Of a stretch of DNA of 31,087 bases, positions 16,813 through 24,566 are shown in pieces. Position numbers and translations under genes: made by a program. Origin of the DNA: Bacillota bacterium (GTDB lineage: Bacteria; Bacillota; Bacilli; Lactobacillales; Streptococcaceae). The notes below the pieces were generated by a model. It was given only the letters and a program-made list of their open reading frames with translations, had not been told where the DNA came from and did no database searches. Location: contig JAJXWC010000005.1 in assembly GCA_021781855.1 (NCBI GenBank), positions 1-31,087 on the forward strand, written 5' to 3'. The stretch's first letter is position 1. Each line of letters begins with the position of its first letter.

Positions 16813-17024
16813 CGTAATCCCCTTCAAGATGTGAGCTCGACTGATTTGAAGTGCACCATGTACATAGAAATATAGAAAATGTGGTTCTGTCTTGCAAAGG
16901 CAGGTTCCATTTTGTCTAATTTTCTAGCTTTCTTTGATGAGGGCGAACTCAATTAAACTCAAATTTCCTCAAAAAAGCACAAAAAGCCCGATAAAAACTT
17001 TATCAGTGCTGATTTATTATACCA
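16813..17024 (-). promoter_or_regulatory. Extended -10 promoter and ~200-nt leader of the pth-mfd unit; hairpin/terminator for the aminotransferase
   Basis: An extended -10 TGGTATAAT lies at 17016-17024 on the minus strand. Directly after it the RNA would contain nested pairings: GATAAA/TTTATC inside AGCAC/GTGCT, ending in TTTTTTG (about 16973-17012). Transcripts arriving from the aminotransferase gene would meet a terminator here. A leader of about 200 nt follows before the kinase-like gene; it contains weak inverted repeats near 16868-16915 but no riboswitch I can name. Confidence 0.5.
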
Positions 17025-17046
17025 AAAAATAGAAAATTTTGCTATC

Positions 17047-18228
17047 TTATTTTTCAAACAGATGCAGACTTTTAATCCTCTCAACTGCTTCAATCAAGCG
17101 CTCAGGCTCAACAAGCAATCCAATTCGTACATACCCTTCGCCAAATTTACCAAAACCATTAGCAGGAGCGACTGCCACACCCGCTTTTTCAAGCAGAAAG
17201 TCAGCAAAGCTTTCGCTTGTAAATCCCTTTGCTACGGGCATAAAGCTATAAAAAGTACCACCAGATTTTCCGCCGTACCAGCCGATTTTTTCTGCTGCAC
17301 TGACAAAAGCATCACGTCTGGATTCGTAAGTTGCAACAAGTTTCGCAATTTCGTCATCACGTTGCGTTGCTTGCAATGCAATGACCCCAGCCTCTTGCTC
17401 TGCAGGAAAAACGCTGACAAATAAATGGTCTTGAATAAGATTGAGTGCCTCAATAATATCAGCATTTCCAACAGCAAATCCAAGCCGCCAACCTGCCATA
17501 TTAAAAGTCTTAGAGTAAGTATAAAATTCTACACCAACCTCTTTTGCACCTGAAATTTCCATGAAACTGATGGGCTGATGTCCGTCAAATCCAATCGCAC
17601 CATAAGCAAAATCACTGATAATCCCAACCTCATACTTTTTAGCCCATGCCACAGCTTGTTCGTAAAATTGGCGTGTCGCAACAGCACCCGTTGGATTGTT
17701 GGGATAATTAAGATAGAGAAATTTTGCAGCTTGCGCAGTTTGCTCTGATATTTTATCCAAATCAGGCAAAAATCCATTTTCTGCAAGTAAAGGAACCGTT
17801 TCGAATCGAACTTTCCCAATCGCGGCACCCGAAAGATAATCCGGATATCCGGGGTCAGGCAGAAGTAGTAAATCACCAGCATTCATCAGCGCTAACGGTA
17901 ATTCCACAAGACCAATTTTTGTCCCTGCCAAAATCGCCACTTCACTTTCTGGGTCAAAAACTGTCTTGTATTTTTCCTCATAAAATTCACTCGCCGCAAC
18001 TTTCAAACGATGTAAACCGCGAAAAGGCGAGTATTTATGGTTAATTGGTTGAGCTGTTGCCACTTGAGCAGCCTTGACAATATAGTCAGGCGTTGGCTGG
18101 TCAGGATTTCCTTGACCAAGATTGATGACATCAACACCTTCAGCAATTTTTGCATTTACTTTCAAAACCAAGTTTGCAAAAAACTGCTTAGGCAACGCAT
18201 TTAATAAATCAGATTGTTCAAATTTCAC
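17047..18228 (-). CDS. PLP-dependent aminotransferase, fold type I, MtnE-like
   Basis: The 393-residue enzyme carries the class I/II aminotransferase pattern: INLGQGNPDQPTP (35-47), NYPNNPTG (174-181), SDFAYG (205-210; Asp206 for the pyridine nitrogen, Tyr209), and SKTFNMAGWRLGF (239-251) with the Schiff-base Lys240. The opening and the GQGNPDQPTP segment recall Bacillus MtnE (YkrV), which transaminates ketomethiobutyrate to methionine. An omega-amidase gene lies immediately upstream, the same partnership as MtnE-MtnU. Aromatic or branched-chain specificity (lactococcal AraT-type) cannot be excluded. The start is a GTG with only a weak SD (AAAGAAAG). A GTTTACA dyad sits 20 nt upstream of it, next to a TATAAA-type -10. 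Confidence 0.8.
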   Translation of the reverse strand: MKFEQSDLLNALPKQFFANLVLKVNAKIAEGVDVINLGQGNPDQPTPDYIVKAAQVATAQPINHKYSPFRGLHRLKVAASEFYEEKYKTVFDPESEVAILAGTKIGLVELPLALMNAGDLLLLPDPGYPDYLSGAAIGKVRFETVPLLAENGFLPDLDKISEQTAQAAKFLYLNYPNNPTGAVATRQFYEQAVAWAKKYEVGIISDFAYGAIGFDGHQPISFMEISGAKEVGVEFYTYSKTFNMAGWRLGFAVGNADIIEALNLIQDHLFVSVFPAEQEAGVIALQATQRDDEIAKLVATYESRRDAFVSAAEKIGWYGGKSGGTFYSFMPVAKGFTSESFADFLLEKAGVAVAPANGFGKFGEGYVRIGLLVEPERLIEAVERIKSLHLFEK

Positions 18229-18247
18229 TAGATTACACTTTCTTTTG

Positions 18248-18265
18248 GTTTACATCACTGTAAAC
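18248..18265 (-). promoter_or_regulatory. GTTTACA-N4-TGTAAAC dyad upstream of the aminotransferase gene
   Basis: The 18-bp near-perfect palindrome GTTTACATCACTGTAAAC lies between a TATAAAAT -10-like stretch (about 18270-18276) and the GTG start, an operator-like place. The same architecture recurs at 20510-20527 and 26661-26678. Confidence 0.45.
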
Positions 18266-18276
18266 TATTATTTTAT

Positions 18277-18432
18277 AGGGTACCTCTAAGAACTGCTAAT
18301 TTTGAGTTTGAGCTAAATTTTTCAAAATCGAGGATTGACGACGAAGCCTTGCTGGTGCAAGGTTAGGAGGAAGACGAAGAATTTGAGAAATTTAGCCGAA
18401 CTCAGAATTTCTGAGTTTTTAGAGGTGCCCCA
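18277..18432. mobile_element. MITE-like element with ~17-bp terminal inverted repeats
   Basis: The ends GGGTACCTCTAAGAACT (18278-18294) and AGTTTTTAGAGGTGCCC (18414-18430) are inverted repeats with two mismatches, flanked by TA/ATA. Further inside, GAGCTAAATTT (18310-18320) pairs with AAATTTAGCC (18389-18398). The centre is not coding. The termini resemble those of IS5-family (IS1381-like) elements as I remember them, so it may be a non-autonomous derivative. It begins 9 bp after the amidase stop and runs to the aminotransferase promoter region. Confidence 0.65.
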
Positions 18433-18440
18433 TACTATTG

Positions 18441-19223
18441 TCAATGGTAAAGTTCGGGACGGCGGTCAGAAAAGACAGGAATTTCTCCTCGAACGCTGTC
18501 AATCTCACTCAAATCAATCTCTGCAAAACAGAGCGTTTCATTTTCTCCTGCATTTACGATAATTTCGCCTAATGGACTAATGATTAAGGAATGTCCATTA
18601 AATTGATTATTCAAGTCACTTCCTACCCGATTGACGGCGACAACAAAGGCTTGATTTTCAATTGCTCGTGCTTGCAGCAAAATTTTCCATTGGCGAACAC
18701 GCTGAACGGGCCATTCTGCCACCACATAGAGAATCTTTGCGCCCTGACTCATGTTCGTCCGCAACCATTCTGGAAAGCGAATATCATAGCAAATCACGCT
18801 TGCTGACGGAACACCTGCAAGTTCAAACTGATTTTCACGATTTCCTGCAGCGATGAATTTCTCCTCATTCATCGGACCAAACAAATGAACTTTATCATAA
18901 GTACTGACAAGATTTCCAGAAGTATCAAAAATATAGCTCGTATTGTAAAATTTTTCTGCTTTTTGTGTAGAGACCGAGCCTCCAACACAGTTAATCTGAT
19001 ATTTTTTTGCCAATCTTGCAAGTAAATTTTGTGTAAACTTCCCCTCTTTATCTGACAACTCTGTCAGCTCTGACAAGGCATATCCTGTGTTCCACATTTC
19101 TGGAAACACGATAACATCAACTTTTCCAGATGCTCTCGCAATAAAATCTTCAACCTTAGCAAAGTTTACAGTAGGTTGACCAAATGCAATATCAATCTGT
19201 GCCAAAGCAATTTTTAATTTCAT
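18441..19223 (-). CDS. Carbon-nitrogen hydrolase, omega-amidase type (MtnU/Nit2-like)
   Basis: A nitrilase-superfamily amidase with the full Glu-Lys-Cys triad: Glu42 in FPEMWNTGYA, Lys111 in YDKVHLF, and Cys145 in CYDIRFPEW. This pattern and the 260-residue length fit omega-amidases that hydrolyse ketoglutaramate or ketosuccinamate to 2-oxoacids and ammonia, the by-products of glutamine or asparagine transaminases. Position next to an MtnE-like aminotransferase gene supports that pairing. I choose the ATG at 19223 because GAGGAG lies 6 nt before it; a TTG five codons upstream in the same frame overlaps that SD and is unlikely. The gene lies behind the ychF terminator, so it needs its own promoter; I see only weak candidates. 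Confidence 0.85.
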   Translation of the reverse strand: MKLKIALAQIDIAFGQPTVNFAKVEDFIARASGKVDVIVFPEMWNTGYALSELTELSDKEGKFTQNLLARLAKKYQINCVGGSVSTQKAEKFYNTSYIFDTSGNLVSTYDKVHLFGPMNEEKFIAAGNRENQFELAGVPSASVICYDIRFPEWLRTNMSQGAKILYVVAEWPVQRVRQWKILLQARAIENQAFVVAVNRVGSDLNNQFNGHSLIISPLGEIIVNAGENETLCFAEIDLSEIDSVRGEIPVFSDRRPELYH

Positions 19224-19281
19224 AACCAGCTCCTCCAATTCTTATTTTACACTTCTTTTTGATTTGCCAGCTTTCAAAAAT

Positions 19282-19318
19282 AAAAAGCTGAGTTAGAAAA
19301 ATCTAAACTCAGTTTTTT
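19282..19318. terminator. Bidirectional terminator after ychF
   Basis: CTGAGTTAGA (19288-19297) pairs with TCTAAACTCAG (19302-19312) with one bulge and a 4-nt loop. On the minus strand it is followed by CTTTTTATTTTT, and on the plus strand by TTTTTTATTTTT. Confidence 0.85.
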
Positions 19319-19322
19319 ATTT

Positions 19323-20438
19323 TTACACATTGAATCTAAATTCCATCACATCGCCGTCTTGTCCCACATAATCTTTACCTTCTTCACGAAGTTTTCCTGC
19401 TTCACGAACGGCTTTTTCTGAGCCATATTTGACCAAATCATCAAAACTCATCGTTACTGCACGAATAAATCCTTTTTCAAAATCAGAGTGAATGACACCT
19501 GCCATTTGTGGTGCTTTCATGCCGCGTCTGAATGTCCATGCGCGTACCTCTTTTTCGCCAGCCGTTAGGAAAGTTGCAAGTCCTAGCAAATGATAAGCGG
19601 CTTTTGTCAGTGTGTCAACACCAGACTCTATAAGTCCCAGACTTTCTAAAAATTCCGCTTTTTCGTCATCTTCGAGTTCGGCGATTTCCTCTTCAATGCG
19701 TGCAGAAATCACAGCAACTTCAGCATTTTCAGTCGCTGCGAAATCCTTAATCTGTTTGACATAGTCAATGGCATCAGGATTGCCCACTTCCTCCTCTGAA
19801 ACGTTTGCCACATACAAAACAGGTTTAGTCGTCAGGAGGAATAAACCCTTGACTACTTTTTTCTCATCTTCGTCAAAGTCAATCGTGCGAGCAGATTTGC
19901 CTTCTTCAAGAACAGGTTTAATCTTAGAAAGAACGTTAAACTCCGCAAGTGCTTCTTTATCTTTTTGTGTACGGGCAATTTTTTCAACTCGTGTAAACCG
20001 TTTATTGACACTTTCCAAATCTGCTAAAATCAGCTCTAGATTGATTGTTTCAATATCATCAAGTGGGTCAACAAATTGTGCTTCACGATTATTTTCGCGC
20101 ATGACATTTTCATCATCAAATGCCCGAACTACATGAATAATCGCATCAACTTCACGAATATTTGCCAAAAATTTATTACCTAGCCCTTCACCGCGTGAAG
20201 CGCCTTTGACAATTCCTGCAATATCTGTAAATTCAAACGTCGTTGGTACTTTCTTCTTCGCATGATACATTTCTTCAAGCACATCTAGCCGTTTATCTGG
20301 TACCTCAACCATGCCGACATTAGGGTCAATCGTGGCAAATGGATAATTTGCCGCCTCCGCTCCTGCTCGCGTAATTGCGTTAAATAATGTGGATTTTCCA
20401 ACGTTGGGAAGTCCAACGATACCTGCTGTTAATGACAT
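19323..20438 (-). CDS. ychF: Obg-family ATPase YchF/OLA1
   Basis: YchF is a conserved P-loop NTPase that prefers ATP over GTP, binds ribosomes and in several bacteria restrains the oxidative-stress response. The 371-residue protein has G1 GLPNVGKS (9-16), G3 DIAGIVKGAS near 72-81, the altered specificity motif NVSEEE near residue 213 in place of NKxD, and a C-terminal TGS domain ending VMEFRFNV. The SD CGGAGA precedes the ATG. It is a single-gene unit with its own promoter and terminator. Neighbours agree with the dnaN-ychF-pth order of streptococci, with rexBA inserted. Confidence 0.97.
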   Translation of the reverse strand: MSLTAGIVGLPNVGKSTLFNAITRAGAEAANYPFATIDPNVGMVEVPDKRLDVLEEMYHAKKKVPTTFEFTDIAGIVKGASRGEGLGNKFLANIREVDAIIHVVRAFDDENVMRENNREAQFVDPLDDIETINLELILADLESVNKRFTRVEKIARTQKDKEALAEFNVLSKIKPVLEEGKSARTIDFDEDEKKVVKGLFLLTTKPVLYVANVSEEEVGNPDAIDYVKQIKDFAATENAEVAVISARIEEEIAELEDDEKAEFLESLGLIESGVDTLTKAAYHLLGLATFLTAGEKEVRAWTFRRGMKAPQMAGVIHSDFEKGFIRAVTMSFDDLVKYGSEKAVREAGKLREEGKDYVGQDGDVMEFRFNV

Positions 20439-20470
20439 TTTTTCTCCGTCCTGAAATTTTTTTCTTACTT

Positions 20471-20527
20471 ATTATACTTGAAAAATGGTGAAAAGACAAT
20501 GCTTGACAGGTTTACATAACTGTAAAC
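20471..20527 (-). promoter_or_regulatory. ychF promoter with upstream GTTTACA dyad
   Basis: TTGTCT (20494-20499) and TATAAT (20471-20476) are separated by 17 nt. The palindrome GTTTACATAACTGTAAAC (20510-20527) lies 10 nt upstream of the -35, a place suited to an activator or a repressor. Confidence 0.7.
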
Positions 20528-20559
20528 TTTTATTAGAGTTGTTCCAAAACCCATTTTGC

Positions 20560-20750
20560 TTTTGCAAGAATATCTCCGTTTCACCACGCTGTCTGCAGCA
20601 CAGATATCTATGCTTGCTAAGCGACTGAAACACTAAGCATAGCTTGTGCCAAAAAGCGTGATTGCCATTTCTCCTTACGACTTTAGTCGTTTAAAGTGAA
20701 TAGACAGCATAACGTAGTGAGATACCTGAAAAGTAGGTTTTTTGAACATA
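20560..20750. repeat. Structured non-coding segment between the YyzM-like gene and ychF
   Basis: The 332-nt gap 20439-20770 holds no gene. Apart from the ychF promoter it contains an 8-bp perfect stem CTATGCTT/AAGCATAG (20608-20615 with 20635-20642) and the dyad ACGACT-TT-AGTCGT (20677-20690). It shares CTGCAGC followed by CTATG-TTGCTAA with the repeat at 5905-6117, so it may be a diverged relative. No clear U-tract terminator for the rexBA unit was seen. Confidence 0.4.
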
Positions 20751-20770
20751 TCATTTGACCTATTACATGA

Positions 20771-20986
20771 TTATTTTTCCAGCACTTTTTGCAATTTCCT
20801 ATTAAAATCAAATCTTCCTAACATCACTTCATGATTGCAGTTTGTACAGCGAATTTTGATATCTGCACCTAGACGCATGATTTCCCAACGATTTGCCTTT
20901 TTTCCTGTTGATTTAATCGTGCAGGCATGTGGCTTTTTCATTTCAACAATCGAGCCTAACTCATATTCTAGTGTTTTTTCACTCAT
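20771..20986 (-). CDS. yyzM: DUF951 family protein, YyzM-like
   Basis: This 71-residue protein fits the DUF951 family: a short beta-rich protein with H-A-C near residues 20-22 and C-T-N-C-N (47-51), suggesting a metal-binding knuckle, and the RWEIMRLGADIKI segment characteristic of the family. Function is unknown. Firmicutes commonly carry it near ychF and the dnaN end of the origin region, as here. The start overlaps the end of rexA by 8 nt, so it is probably co-expressed with the nuclease genes. Confidence 0.85.
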   Translation of the reverse strand: MSEKTLEYELGSIVEMKKPHACTIKSTGKKANRWEIMRLGADIKIRCTNCNHEVMLGRFDFNRKLQKVLEK

Positions 20987-23900
20987 ATTTTGTCACCCAA
21001 ACCTTCTCAGGTCCTCCCAGTAAAATCAAATATTTTTCGACCTGATTGACCAAATAAGCTTTGCTCAAAGCCTCCTCATACAAGGTCATTTGCACAGCAT
21101 AACGCTGTTTGATTTCATCAATCTGTGTCAACTGTGTAAAGTGGTCCGTTTTGTAGTCAAATAAGATAATCTTATCTTCCAACCTGATAAAACCATCACA
21201 AATCCCGCGAACAATGTATTGTTCACCTGCAAATCGGTCTGTTTTTAACATCGAAAATGGAGCTTCTTTTACTGTACTGTCAACCTTGTCAACCAAAATT
21301 TTTCCTAATTCTGTATCAAACAAACTCAAAATTTTGACCAAATCAATTTGTGATTTGACCGCTTCGTCAAATTCCATCTCATCCAAAGTATGCTGGAAAC
21401 TTAATAAATCAGGTTGTGAAAAGTCAGCATACTGCATAAAACTATGCGTTGCAGAACCAATTTCCGCAGCGGTCACCTTCTTTGTCTCCAAACTTGAGAA
21501 GTCAAATTTTTTAGCTCGAACAAATTCGCTGACAGGCTGAATATGTCCAATTTCTAGTTGTTTTTCATAACTCCGTTTTTTGACTTGACTAGGCGTTTGA
21601 ATACTTGCCAGTTGCGTTGCTTCAAGATGTGGATATTTGAAATCCATGATTTGACGTGCTTTTTTGATTTCATCAGAAGCTTCCATAATTCCGTCAAATT
21701 TCACCGCTTCCTCTGCCAATTCTGTAAAATTCGGCTGACTTGTAAACTGAAGTTTACGCTCCTGTAAATCTTCTTTAGAGTAAATCTGCATCTGCATGGG
21801 CAAATCTGCTGCAACCTGTAAAGCTAAAATCCAATGTTGGAAACCCGTATTTGCATTTCTAAATTGGTCAGAAAGAATATTTTCCTCCAAAACTGCATTT
21901 TCATAGTCATCAAAAGTTGTTTTTTTCTCGTTCTCTTTGATTTTTCCGACCATGTAAAGTTTCTTTTTTGCACGTGTAAAAGCGACATAAAGAACCCGCA
22001 TTTCCTCAGATAGACCAGAGCGCTGCTTCAAATCCTTATTGACGGTGTAGGGCAGAGTTTCCATCTTGACTAACGCATAAGGAAACGCGGTGTCAACTTC
22101 CGGCTCGCTTTTCAAATCCGCTGTAAACTTCATTCCCAGACCATTTTCTCGTGTTAAAATCACATTATCGGATAAATCTCGTGTATTAAAGCGAGATTGT
22201 AAATTCATCAGCAACACATAGTCAAATTCCAAACCTTTTGACTTGTGAAAGGTCATGACACGAACAGCATTTTGCGGAAGCTTAATATTGACTGATGCCA
22301 AATCATTATTTTGCTCCATGAACTTGTCAATCATCCGAATAAATTTGAACAAACCTTTGTAGCCAGAAGCTTCATAAGATTCGGCGCGCATTGATAAGGC
22401 TTGTAAATTTGCCTGCCGCATCTCACCATTTTGTAAAGCGCCAACATAGTCAAAATAATAAGTGTCGATGTAAATTTTCCAAAGCAATTCATGAATCGAA
22501 ATTTGGTTGACAAGTTTACGCCATTCTGTAAACTTTTGTGTAAACTCCATCAATTTTTTATGTAAATCTATTGAAATCAAATTCGCTTTTAGTCCTGATT
22601 TTTCAAGGCTTAATTGCACTTTAGTCCAAAAACGAATTTCATGTCCACCTTGTAAACTAATCCTCGTTAAATCATCTTCATTAAAGTTGAACATTGGCGA
22701 GCGCAGCAGCGCAACCAGTGAAATATCATAAAGCGGATTATCAATCGCACGCAGTACATCAAGCATCACCAGCACTTCCATTGATTTCAAAAAGTCAACA
22801 CGTCCCTCATCAAGCACCACAGGAATATCATAAGTCGTAAAAATATCTTCAATTTTATTATTATTCGTTTTTGAGCGGACCAAAATGGCGATTTCTTTTG
22901 GTTCAATCCCTTGTTTTAGTAATTCTTGAATTTTCTGTGCGGCAACTTTGATTTCACCATCAGAAATCCCTTCTTCATCCTTTTCCTGCGCATCAGTATT
23001 TTCCTTGTAAAGCAGCAGTTCTGGATAAAATTCCTTGTCCATCTCGGTTGGATAATCCGTCACATTTCCTTGAACGAGCAATTCCTCTTGGCCATAAGTC
23101 ATCTCACCAATCGCTTCATTCATCAGATGCTTAAAAATCTGATTGGTAAAATCCAACACTTCACCGCGCGAACGAAAATTTTCTTTCAAGCGAATCAGTT
23201 GATTTGGATTTTCCGCTCTACCATAAGTTTTGTATTTTTCCAGAAAAAGTCCTGGGTCAGCCAGTCGAAAACCATAAATTGACTGTTTTATATCACCAAC
23301 CATAAATAAATTATGACCATTTGAAAGAAGCTCTAGCATTCGCTCCTGCGTGTGCGAAGTATCTTGATACTCATCAATCATAATTTCATCATAATGTGCC
23401 CGTAAATCCTCGCGAATGTCTGGGTTTTCTTCTAAAATCTCAATCGCAAAATGGGCAATATCTGAATATTCAAAGGCATTTTCCGAACGTTTACGCTCCA
23501 AGTAAATCGTGTAAAACTGCAGCATAAACTGCTGTAAATCTTTTGCGAGTTCAAACGCTTCGGGTTGATAACGCTCGATAAGTTCAGAATGTTTAATTTT
23601 ATTGATAAAATCACGGATTTTACCTGGTTTACTGTTTGAGCCGACCAAAATCTGTTTTTGCGCAGAAAATTCTTTTTTCAATTCTACAACATTATCATCT
23701 TTAGATGAGCTACCTACACGAATATCCGTATCCAAACTTAAAAACAAAGCTGTAAACTGTGTAAACTCAGAATTTGACAACAGCGACAACATTGGCTCAC
23801 GATTATCTAAAATAACTTTAGCTTTTTCAATTCCAACTTTACCAGAAATTCCTCCATAAATCATTGAAATTTCAACAAGTTCAAAAAATTCTTCCAGATT

Positions 23901-24566
23901 TTTTCTTACAGAATTTGTCAATTTGCCTGGCAAGTCTGTAAAATGCTGAAATTTCTCAAATCCAATCAAAAACTCTTTTTCCAGCCATTTGACTGGATTT
24001 TCAGTCGCTGATGCAAAAGTGTAAATCTTGTAAACTACCTCCTGAAATCCTTTGATATTTCTATCTTTTGAAAAATTTTTCATAAGTTTTTCAAAATTTG
24101 AAGGAGCATCAGTCGATAAATTTTTTTCCACAAGATTCTCAAACACTTCCTGCTTAATCAAGTCACTTTCAGTCTGGTCAGCTAAAATTCGGAAATTAGG
24201 GTCCACATTTACACGATTGAAATACTGACGAACCAATTTTTGCGTAAATGAGTCCATTGTTCCAATATCTGCAGTTGACAATTTTTGTAAACTTGCTGTC
24301 AATCTATGAATTTCTTCATCATTTTTACTTATTTTTCGTGCTTTTTTTAAATCTTTTTCAAGACGCATTTTCAGTTCAGCAGCGGCTTTTTTAGTAAAAG
24401 TTGAAATAAATAGTTGCTCAATATCAGTACCAGATTTGACTTTCTCAACAATTCGATTTGCCATGACAAAAGTTTTTCCAGAACCCGCACTAGCAGATAC
24501 GAGAATATTTTGAGCCGTACTAAAAATTGCTTCTTTCTGCTCTGGAGTTAGCTTTACATCAGCCAT
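20979..24566 (-). CDS. rexA: ATP-dependent helicase/nuclease subunit RexA (AddA-type)
   Basis: RexA is the UvrD-like helicase and nuclease subunit of the lactococcal/streptococcal RexAB enzyme, which processes double-strand ends for RecA and responds to Chi. The 1195-residue protein has Walker A SASAGSGKT (24-32), the DEYQDTS helicase motif II (about 394-402), helicase motif VI VLYVAFTRAKKKLYM near 810-825, and a C-terminal RecB-type nuclease with GICDGF and DYKTD (about 1137-1141). The start follows the rexB stop with no gap (TAA-ATG) and has SD AAAGGAG just inside rexB. The length is close to the known lactococcal RexA. Confidence 0.96.
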   Translation of the reverse strand: MADVKLTPEQKEAIFSTAQNILVSASAGSGKTFVMANRIVEKVKSGTDIEQLFISTFTKKAAAELKMRLEKDLKKARKISKNDEEIHRLTASLQKLSTADIGTMDSFTQKLVRQYFNRVNVDPNFRILADQTESDLIKQEVFENLVEKNLSTDAPSNFEKLMKNFSKDRNIKGFQEVVYKIYTFASATENPVKWLEKEFLIGFEKFQHFTDLPGKLTNSVRKNLEEFFELVEISMIYGGISGKVGIEKAKVILDNREPMLSLLSNSEFTQFTALFLSLDTDIRVGSSSKDDNVVELKKEFSAQKQILVGSNSKPGKIRDFINKIKHSELIERYQPEAFELAKDLQQFMLQFYTIYLERKRSENAFEYSDIAHFAIEILEENPDIREDLRAHYDEIMIDEYQDTSHTQERMLELLSNGHNLFMVGDIKQSIYGFRLADPGLFLEKYKTYGRAENPNQLIRLKENFRSRGEVLDFTNQIFKHLMNEAIGEMTYGQEELLVQGNVTDYPTEMDKEFYPELLLYKENTDAQEKDEEGISDGEIKVAAQKIQELLKQGIEPKEIAILVRSKTNNNKIEDIFTTYDIPVVLDEGRVDFLKSMEVLVMLDVLRAIDNPLYDISLVALLRSPMFNFNEDDLTRISLQGGHEIRFWTKVQLSLEKSGLKANLISIDLHKKLMEFTQKFTEWRKLVNQISIHELLWKIYIDTYYFDYVGALQNGEMRQANLQALSMRAESYEASGYKGLFKFIRMIDKFMEQNNDLASVNIKLPQNAVRVMTFHKSKGLEFDYVLLMNLQSRFNTRDLSDNVILTRENGLGMKFTADLKSEPEVDTAFPYALVKMETLPYTVNKDLKQRSGLSEEMRVLYVAFTRAKKKLYMVGKIKENEKKTTFDDYENAVLEENILSDQFRNANTGFQHWILALQVAADLPMQMQIYSKEDLQERKLQFTSQPNFTELAEEAVKFDGIMEASDEIKKARQIMDFKYPHLEATQLASIQTPSQVKKRSYEKQLEIGHIQPVSEFVRAKKFDFSSLETKKVTAAEIGSATHSFMQYADFSQPDLLSFQHTLDEMEFDEAVKSQIDLVKILSLFDTELGKILVDKVDSTVKEAPFSMLKTDRFAGEQYIVRGICDGFIRLEDKIILFDYKTDHFTQLTQIDEIKQRYAVQMTLYEEALSKAYLVNQVEKYLILLGGPEKVWVTKYE

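Noticed and set aside
16824..16865. Thirteen-codon upstream frame (MYMVHFKSVELTS) ending at the kinase-like gene
   Set aside because: No SD; its stop merely overlaps the alternative TTG. Chance frame is likely.
20560..20750. Riboswitch before ychF
   Set aside because: The hairpins do not match any riboswitch core I recognise and lie upstream of the ychF promoter, so they are not in its leader.
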